Positions 5,192 to 9,668 of a DNA stretch of 9,668 nt are shown here, piece by piece (within the stretch, counting starts at the first letter, position 1; every line of letters begins with the position of its first letter). Location: positions 1-9,668 of the forward strand of contig JASMAO010000171.1 in the NCBI GenBank assembly GCA_030754315.1, in the 5' to 3' direction. The stretch is from SAR202 cluster bacterium (GTDB taxonomy: Bacteria; Chloroflexota; Dehalococcoidia; Lucifugimonadales; JASMAO01). The position numbers were made by a program, and so were the translations under genes. The notes below the pieces were generated by a model that was not told where the DNA came from, did not search any database, and saw only the letters and a program-made list of their open reading frames with translations.

Positions 5192-6601
5192 ATGCCTCGC
5201 TCCAAAAATAAGACCCAATTCGTTTGTGAAAGTTGCGGCAACGATACTCCTAAGTGGACTGGTCAATGCTCCTCGTGCGCTGAATGGAACACGCTGGTAG
5301 AGATGCGTGTGGACGCACTTGAAACTCATACTCGGGCCTGGGATGTAGCGCCGATAAATGATGCAGAGGAACTGTCTGAGATTTCTGTGGATCAAGTCCC
5401 AAGGCTTGAGACGGGCTCGTCTGAAGTTAATCGGGTTTTGGGAGGAGGAGTTGTACCTGGGTCGTTGGTACTTGTATCTGGTGACCCCGGCATAGGTAAG
5501 TCCACACTGTTACTTAAACTGGCCTCAGATGTTGCCCGAGTTGCTGGCGGGGTTCTCTATGTTTCTGGTGAAGAGTCGGCCGCTCAAATTAAGATACGTG
5601 CCGAACGAATGGGGCTCTCCGGCCAAGGAGTTTTTCTTCTTGAAGCCACCGACCTTGACCGAGTGATTATGGAGGTCGAGGCTCGCAAGCCGAAGCTTGT
5701 CGTCGTAGATTCGATCCAGACTATTTACAATGCTCGTCTGGAGGCCGCTCCTGCTAGTGTATCCCAGATTAAGGAATGTACCCGTTTGTTGATGGGATGG
5801 GCCAAATCTGAGGGAGTTCCCATTCTGTTATCGGGCCATGTAACTAAAGGCGGCGACGTTGCTGGACCAAAAGTGATGGAACATATGGTAGATGCGGTGT
5901 TGTATATGGAAGGTGATCCGATAAGCTCTTGGCGGTTACTAAGAAGCGTCAAGAATCGGTTTGGATCTACGAATGAAGTAGGTGTGTTTGAGATGTCTAG
6001 CAGCGGGCTTACGGATGTCGAAGACCCATCGCAAGCCTTTATCGCGGAGAGACGAGACGATTCGTTCGGCTCTGTTATTGTATCGATAATCGAGGGAAGC
6101 CGGCCTTTGCTCACTGAGGTTCAAGCTCTGACCAACCCGTCCATATTTGGTACACCGCGTCGCGTTGCAAACGGCGTCGATTTCAACAGAATCCTGGTCG
6201 TGTGTGCTGTTCTAAGTCGGCAGGTTGGATTGCCGCTAGCTACTCAGGACGTTGTCATTAATATAGTTGGTGGCATGAGGGTCGACGAACCCGCATCAGA
6301 TTTGGCCGTCGCTCTGGCCATCGCTTCTAGTGTGCAAGATGTACCGGTGCGTCATCATATGGCAGCAATTGGGGAAATCGGTCTTACTGGCGAGATTCGG
6401 AGAGTGCCACAGTTGGATCGTCGGGTTCAAGAGGCCGCTCGTCTGGGGCTGAAGTTTTGTGTTGTCCCCTCCGTTGGGTCTGAGAGTGTAGTTCCACCTA
6501 AGGGCATGGAATTGCTGCCGGTTGAGACTTTAAGACAGGCAATAAGGGCTTCTATAGGCGTTTCAAACGTGCTTAGGACTAGCGATGCCGTGGAAAGCTG
6601 A
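5192..6601 (+). CDS. radA: DNA repair protein RadA (Sms), recombination helicase
   Basis: 469 residues from the chosen start. The N-terminal zinc finger CESC-(10)-CSSC (Cys 12, 15, 26, 29) is followed by a RecA-like ATPase with Walker A GDPGIGKST (97-105), Walker B KLVVVDS (168-174) and the RadA signature KNRFG (254-258), then a C-terminal Lon-protease-like domain (about 294-455). RadA is a hexameric DnaB-like motor that promotes branch migration and D-loop extension during recombinational repair. An in-frame extension to ATG 5084 exists, but homologues begin just before the zinc finger, and the likely promoter at 5152-5160 lies inside that extension, so ATG 5192 ('MPRSKNKTQFVC') is preferred. 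Its ribosome site is poor; a leaderless-like or weak site is possible. larC begins 49 bp downstream and may be co-transcribed. Confidence 0.96.
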   Translation: MPRSKNKTQFVCESCGNDTPKWTGQCSSCAEWNTLVEMRVDALETHTRAWDVAPINDAEELSEISVDQVPRLETGSSEVNRVLGGGVVPGSLVLVSGDPGIGKSTLLLKLASDVARVAGGVLYVSGEESAAQIKIRAERMGLSGQGVFLLEATDLDRVIMEVEARKPKLVVVDSIQTIYNARLEAAPASVSQIKECTRLLMGWAKSEGVPILLSGHVTKGGDVAGPKVMEHMVDAVLYMEGDPISSWRLLRSVKNRFGSTNEVGVFEMSSSGLTDVEDPSQAFIAERRDDSFGSVIVSIIEGSRPLLTEVQALTNPSIFGTPRRVANGVDFNRILVVCAVLSRQVGLPLATQDVVINIVGGMRVDEPASDLAVALAIASSVQDVPVRHHMAAIGEIGLTGEIRRVPQLDRRVQEAARLGLKFCVVPSVGSESVVPPKGMELLPVETLRQAIRASIGVSNVLRTSDAVES

Positions 6602-6650
6602 AATATTCTATCTTCCTTATCATGAGACAATTCAAAGTGAGTGATGGTCA

Positions 6651-7841
6651 TTGAAAGTTGCCTACCTTAACTGTATCGGTGGTGCCAGTGGAGACATGCT
6701 GTTGGGCGCGCTGGTTGACGCAGGCGTATCCATAGATTGGCTTGACGACTTAATTAGAAGTCTAAATGTGGGTGGCGTCTCTCTGTCCGCCGAGATCGGC
6801 TCGCGCAACGGTGTTACTGGGACTTTAGTTTCCGTTAACATTGCTCAAGAACGTGTTCCGCTGCGATGGCAGGAAATGAGCCGTATCGTTGAAGAGTCGT
6901 GTTTGGGTGAGACTGTTATAAAACGGGCTGTTAAGGTATTTCGTCGTCTCGCAGAAGCCGAGGCATTGGTGCACCGCACCGAGATTACAGAAACACATTT
7001 CCATGAGCTTGGTGACCTTGATACCCTAGTGGATGTAGTCGGTACCATTGCAGGGATTGAAGCATTGGAAATTGACTGCATATACTCTTCCCCCCTCCCG
7101 TCCGGATCCGGCATTATAGACAGTGCACATGGGATATTGCCGATTCCCGCACCCGCTACAGCGGCACTATTTTCTCTATCGAAGGCGCCGGTGGTAGCGC
7201 CCCCTAACAATGTATTAAGCGCCGGGGAGATGGTTACTCCCACTGGTGCGGCCATCATCACCACTCTTGCAACGTTTGAGCAACCCGATATGAGATTCGA
7301 AAACGTTGGGTATGGATTGGGGAGAAGGGATAATAATGATTATCCTAATGTTGTTGCTTTGTGGATAGGTGTGAAAATTGATGACTCGCACGCCGCTAGA
7401 TTGGTTCTTTTGGAAACGAATATAGACGACATGAGTGCCGAGCAGGTTTCATTTACCCAAGAGCGTTTATTTAATCTAGGTGCCCTTGATGTCTGGTTCA
7501 CGCCTATACAGATGAAGAAAAATCGGCCTGGAACGATGATCAGTGCTTTGGTACCCGCCTCTCTTGAATCTCAAGCGGCCTCCCTGATTATGACCGAGAC
7601 AACAACCCTCGGAGTCAGGGTGACTCGCGTCACAAGGTACGAATCTGAGCGCAAATTAGTAGATGTAAAGACCAGTTTTGGGACGGTTTCAGTGAAGATG
7701 AAAAGACTCAACGGTTGTAGTGTTTCAGTCTCTCCCGAGTACGAAGATTGTAGGGCGATAGCGTTGGATACCGGCGTGCCTCTACAGGAAGTTTATAGAC
7801 GGGTTAAGCAGGAGGCATCGGACGAACTTCTACCGAACTAA
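6651..7841 (+). CDS. larC: LarC, nickel-pincer cofactor Ni-insertion protein (DUF111)
   Basis: 396 residues matching LarC throughout: N-terminal 'AYLNCIGGASGDMLLGALVDAG' region (4-25), the conserved HFHELGDLD (116-124) and DVVG (128-131), 'GxGIIDSAHGILPIPAPAT' (152-170), 'TPTGAA' (196-201), and the C-terminal domain starting at 'LLETNIDDMSAEQ' (253-265) with 'ALDVWFTPIQMKKNRPG' (278-294). LarC inserts nickel into the pyridinium-bisthiocarboxylate cofactor of lactate racemase and related LarA enzymes. In Lactiplantibacillus the two halves are made by a programmed frameshift; here they form one uninterrupted frame. I see no His-rich stretch, which some homologues carry. The start is TTG (6651), the first start after an in-frame stop at 6642; GTGAT (6641-6645) is a modest ribosome site. 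No larA, larB or larE is in the window. Confidence 0.93.
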   Translation: MKVAYLNCIGGASGDMLLGALVDAGVSIDWLDDLIRSLNVGGVSLSAEIGSRNGVTGTLVSVNIAQERVPLRWQEMSRIVEESCLGETVIKRAVKVFRRLAEAEALVHRTEITETHFHELGDLDTLVDVVGTIAGIEALEIDCIYSSPLPSGSGIIDSAHGILPIPAPATAALFSLSKAPVVAPPNNVLSAGEMVTPTGAAIITTLATFEQPDMRFENVGYGLGRRDNNDYPNVVALWIGVKIDDSHAARLVLLETNIDDMSAEQVSFTQERLFNLGALDVWFTPIQMKKNRPGTMISALVPASLESQAASLIMTETTTLGVRVTRVTRYESERKLVDVKTSFGTVSVKMKRLNGCSVSVSPEYEDCRAIALDTGVPLQEVYRRVKQEASDELLPN

Positions 7842-7878
7842 AGGGTGCTTCTTTCTACAGATGGCTTTTGGTGTCTCG

Positions 7879-7887
7879 TGCTACAAT
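7879..7887 (+). promoter_or_regulatory. Extended -10 promoter of the cysteine desulfurase gene
   Basis: TGC followed by TACAAT (7882-7887) gives an extended -10 in the 102-bp gap after larC; no good -35. The -10 is one arm of a perfect 6-bp inverted repeat with ATTGTA at 7907-7912, centred around the expected start near 7894, so a repressor could sit there. Speculative. Confidence 0.4.
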
Positions 7888-7931
7888 GACTGCGGTTACG
7901 AAGCGGATTGTATGCTCCTCCCGAGTTTCTG

Positions 7932-7946
7932 AAGGAATGGGTTTTG
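7932..7946 (+). promoter_or_regulatory. Ribosome binding site deciding the TTG start of the desulfurase
   Basis: AAGGA (7932-7936) lies seven bases before TTG 7944-7946. An upstream in-frame TTG at 7908 would add twelve residues but has no ribosome site, so 7944 is preferred. Confidence 0.7.
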
Positions 7947-9143
7947 ACCTCGAGTTCTAGACTGATTTACCTCGACCATGCGGCGACAACTCCTGTGCGC
8001 TCTGAGGTTTTCGACGCCATGCGCCCTTATTTTACCGATTGTTTCGGCAATCCTTCCAGCGTTTACACGTTTGCCCAAGAAGCAAGAGCGGTATTGGATG
8101 ACGCTCGCGAAACTATCTCCAACCAACTGGGTGCAAGAGCGAGTGAAGTAGTGTTTACTAGCGGAGGAACTGAATCTGACAATGCGGCACTTAAGGGTGG
8201 CGCGTATGCATTAAAGGCTACTGGTAATCATATCGTCACATCAGCCATTGAGCATCACGCGGTTTTGCATACTTGTTATCAGCTTGAACAGCTAGGTTTT
8301 GATGTCACCTACCTGCCTGTGGACAGGTACGGTTTGGTAGATCCGGACAGCGTAGCACGCGCGATAAACGGCCGAACGATAATGGTCAGTGTGATGATGG
8401 CCAACAATGAGATAGGGACCATTGAGCCGATCCGAGAGATATCAGGGGCAGTAAAATCAGAGGCGAAACGTTTGGATAAATCCATCGTGATGCACACAGA
8501 CGCAGTACAGGCAGCTGGCATGATGGATTTGAATGTCCGTGACCTTGGTGTAGACATGCTGAGTCTATCCGCTCATAAATTCTATGGTCCCAAAGGTATA
8601 GGCGCCTTGTTTATTAAGAGAGGTACGCCGTTCGAGCCTCAACAGTTGGGCGGTGGACAGGAAAGGCAAAGAAGATCTGGAACTGAAAATGTTCCCCTAG
8701 CAGTCGGTATGGCAACTGCTTTAAGGATCGCTAACGAAGAACGTGATGAGATTGTCGCAAGTTGTGTTAAATTGCGCGATAAGATAGTTACACAATTACC
8801 ACTCCGAGTCAGCGGGGTTCATTTCAATGGCCATTCAACACGGCGGCTGCCTAACAACGTAAATATGTCTTTCGAGTCTATTGAAGGGGAACCAATATTG
8901 CTTGGCCTCGACCTCGCGGGTATCTGCGCTTCCAGCGGGAGCGCGTGTTCGACAGCGTCTCTTGAGCCCTCACATGTGCTTATTGCCATTGGGCATTCGT
9001 CAGATCTTGCTCAAGGAACAATACGCGTTACACTCGGACGTGACAACACCGAAGAGGAGGTCGACTATCTTCTCGAAGTACTACCGGATCTAGTGATCAA
9101 GCTTCGAGCGATGCCGTCACTCGCGACAGTGGAATCACAGTGA
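7944..9143 (+). CDS. nifS: Class I cysteine desulfurase (NifS/IscS type)
   Basis: 399 residues from TTG 7944. A PLP-dependent fold-type I enzyme that removes sulfur from L-cysteine as an enzyme-bound persulfide, supplying Fe-S clusters, thio-modified tRNA and sulfur-containing cofactors. Visible motifs: IYLDHAATTPV near the N-terminus, GNPSS, FTSGGTESDN, EHHAV (PLP-stacking His about 104), NNEIGT, HTDAVQ (Asp about 186), SAHKFYGPKG with the PLP lysine (about 212), QERQRRSGTEN, and the long-loop catalytic SSGSACSTASLEPSHVL (Cys about 335). The SSGSAC loop puts it in class I (NifS/IscS) rather than class II (SufS, RxGHHCA). The EPSHVL motif leans to NifS-like forms. No iscU/nifU scaffold or mnmA follows; thioredoxin does, 84 bp downstream. 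Being downstream of larC may be incidental, as it has its own likely promoter. Confidence 0.96.
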   Translation: MTSSSRLIYLDHAATTPVRSEVFDAMRPYFTDCFGNPSSVYTFAQEARAVLDDARETISNQLGARASEVVFTSGGTESDNAALKGGAYALKATGNHIVTSAIEHHAVLHTCYQLEQLGFDVTYLPVDRYGLVDPDSVARAINGRTIMVSVMMANNEIGTIEPIREISGAVKSEAKRLDKSIVMHTDAVQAAGMMDLNVRDLGVDMLSLSAHKFYGPKGIGALFIKRGTPFEPQQLGGGQERQRRSGTENVPLAVGMATALRIANEERDEIVASCVKLRDKIVTQLPLRVSGVHFNGHSTRRLPNNVNMSFESIEGEPILLGLDLAGICASSGSACSTASLEPSHVLIAIGHSSDLAQGTIRVTLGRDNTEEEVDYLLEVLPDLVIKLRAMPSLATVESQ

Positions 9144-9192
9144 ACTTAATGATGTGCAATTCGCAGATTCAGAATAATCAAACAATTCCATT

Positions 9193-9200
9193 GAGGTGAT
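9193..9200 (+). promoter_or_regulatory. Strong SD-like sequence far upstream of trxA
   Basis: GAGGTGAT matches the anti-Shine-Dalgarno core over eight bases but ends 27 bases before the trxA ATG, too far to serve it. A very short frame (from GTG 9196 or a non-standard start after it) ends at TAA 9226-9228, overlapping the trxA ATG by one base. It could be a leader mini-cistron or an mRNA standby site. Weak evidence for function. Confidence 0.3.
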
Positions 9201-9227
9201 AAACATACCTAGAAAGTGGGGGGAATA

Positions 9228-9554
9228 ATGGGATATCCGGTAGAAGTTACCGATGATACCTTTCAGAGTGAAGTGATAGGTTCTGATCTTCCTGTCCTTG
9301 TAGATTTTTGGGCAGAATGGTGTGGTCCGTGTAAGATGATTGCGCCTATCGTCGAAGACTTGGCTGGGGAATATGAGGGCAAAGTCAAATTCGCGAAGAT
9401 GGACGTGGATTCCAACACCAATGTTCCAAGTTCCTTAGGGATAAGATCAATTCCCACATTGCTGATTTTTAAAGACGGTAGTCCCGTTGGGCAGATCGTC
9501 GGTGCTGTTCCTAAGACAGTACTCAAGAGTCGTCTAGAAGACGCTCTCACATGA
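9228..9554 (+). CDS. trxA: Thioredoxin
   Basis: 108 residues, the size of classical thioredoxin 1. The active site WCGPCK has Cys32 and Cys35, the buried acid is Asp26 (VDFWAEW), and the cis-proline loop SIPT has Pro76; all match E. coli Trx numbering. FKDG (81-84) and G92 are also conserved. It reduces protein disulfides in the cytoplasm, receiving electrons from thioredoxin reductase, which is not in the window. There is no signal peptide. The ATG at 9228 is preferred over in-frame GTG 9216: six G residues (9218-9223) form a ribosome site four bases before the ATG, and the N-terminus 'MGYPVEVTDDTF' fits the family. The gene follows the desulfurase by 84 bp. No clear hairpin terminator follows it. 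Confidence 0.96.
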   Translation: MGYPVEVTDDTFQSEVIGSDLPVLVDFWAEWCGPCKMIAPIVEDLAGEYEGKVKFAKMDVDSNTNVPSSLGIRSIPTLLIFKDGSPVGQIVGAVPKTVLKSRLEDALT

Positions 9555-9635
9555 AATGCTTCCAAACGAATGTCATAAGAGGTTCTGGTGAATAGTACTG
9601 GTCAATAATGTTGGAAGTGCTTCATACCTACCTAA

Positions 9636-9665
9636 TTCACAAACACATTACCTAGTAACTATAAG
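9636..9665 (+). promoter_or_regulatory. Promoter-like pair at the window's right edge
   Basis: TTCACA (9636-9641) and TATAAG (9660-9665) are separated by 18 bp, each with five of six consensus bases. It probably drives a plus-strand gene beginning just beyond the window. Nothing coding is seen in 9555-9668. Confidence 0.45.
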
Positions 9666-9668
9666 GGA

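Noticed and set aside
7908..7943. Twelve-residue longer start for the cysteine desulfurase
   Set aside because: No ribosome site in front of TTG 7908, whereas AAGGA sits seven bases before TTG 7944.
9216..9227. GTG start four codons upstream for thioredoxin
   Set aside because: The G-run that serves as ribosome site lies within that extension; ATG 9228 gives the family's normal length.
9558..9620. Inverted repeat CTTCCAA/TTGGAAG after trxA as a terminator
   Set aside because: Only 7 bp, a loop of about 45 bases, and no following T-tract.

Overview
The window holds seven protein genes and one RNA gene. They are all ordinary bacterial chromosomal functions, with no phage, IS element, CRISPR array or tRNA that I can see. 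The content, the frequent TTG starts, a four-domain S1 protein upstream of a UVR-type ClpC, an unlinked 5S rRNA gene, and a glycine/cysteine-tailed HesB protein suggest a free-living Chloroflexota bacterium, perhaps a Dehalococcoidia/SAR202-like lineage. That assignment is an inference at low to moderate confidence, because no marker here is diagnostic by eye.

Layout. Positions 1-148 end a minus-strand unit with a strong hairpin terminator. Positions 149-568 (minus) encode a HesB/IscA-fold protein whose last 36 residues are almost pure Gly/Cys. Its coding DNA contains a perfect 30-bp tandem repeat and an 11-base G homopolymer. Positions 569-843 are a divergent promoter region. Positions 844-966 (plus) are a 5S rRNA gene with its own promoter and no 23S gene attached. 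Positions 972-1300 contain no convincing gene and probably hold the promoter and a long leader for the next unit. Positions 1301-4976 are an rpsA-like (S1) gene and clpC, 40 bp apart and likely co-transcribed. After a 215-bp gap come radA (5192-6601) and larC (6651-7841), then a class I cysteine desulfurase (7944-9143) with its own likely promoter, and trxA (9228-9554). A good promoter-like pair at 9636-9665 points to another plus-strand gene just outside the window.

How the genes relate. A loose theme is sulfur, thiol and metal chemistry: a desulfurase that mobilises sulfur from cysteine, an A-type Fe-S/metal carrier relative, LarC (nickel insertion into the lactate racemase cofactor) and thioredoxin. 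The second theme is housekeeping and stress: 5S rRNA, S1, the ClpC unfoldase and RadA. I do not see a complete unknown defence or mobile system. The most unusual object is the HesB-like protein, which has lost the core cysteine of its family and carries a repeat-expanded poly(Gly-Cys) tail encoded by slippage-prone DNA.
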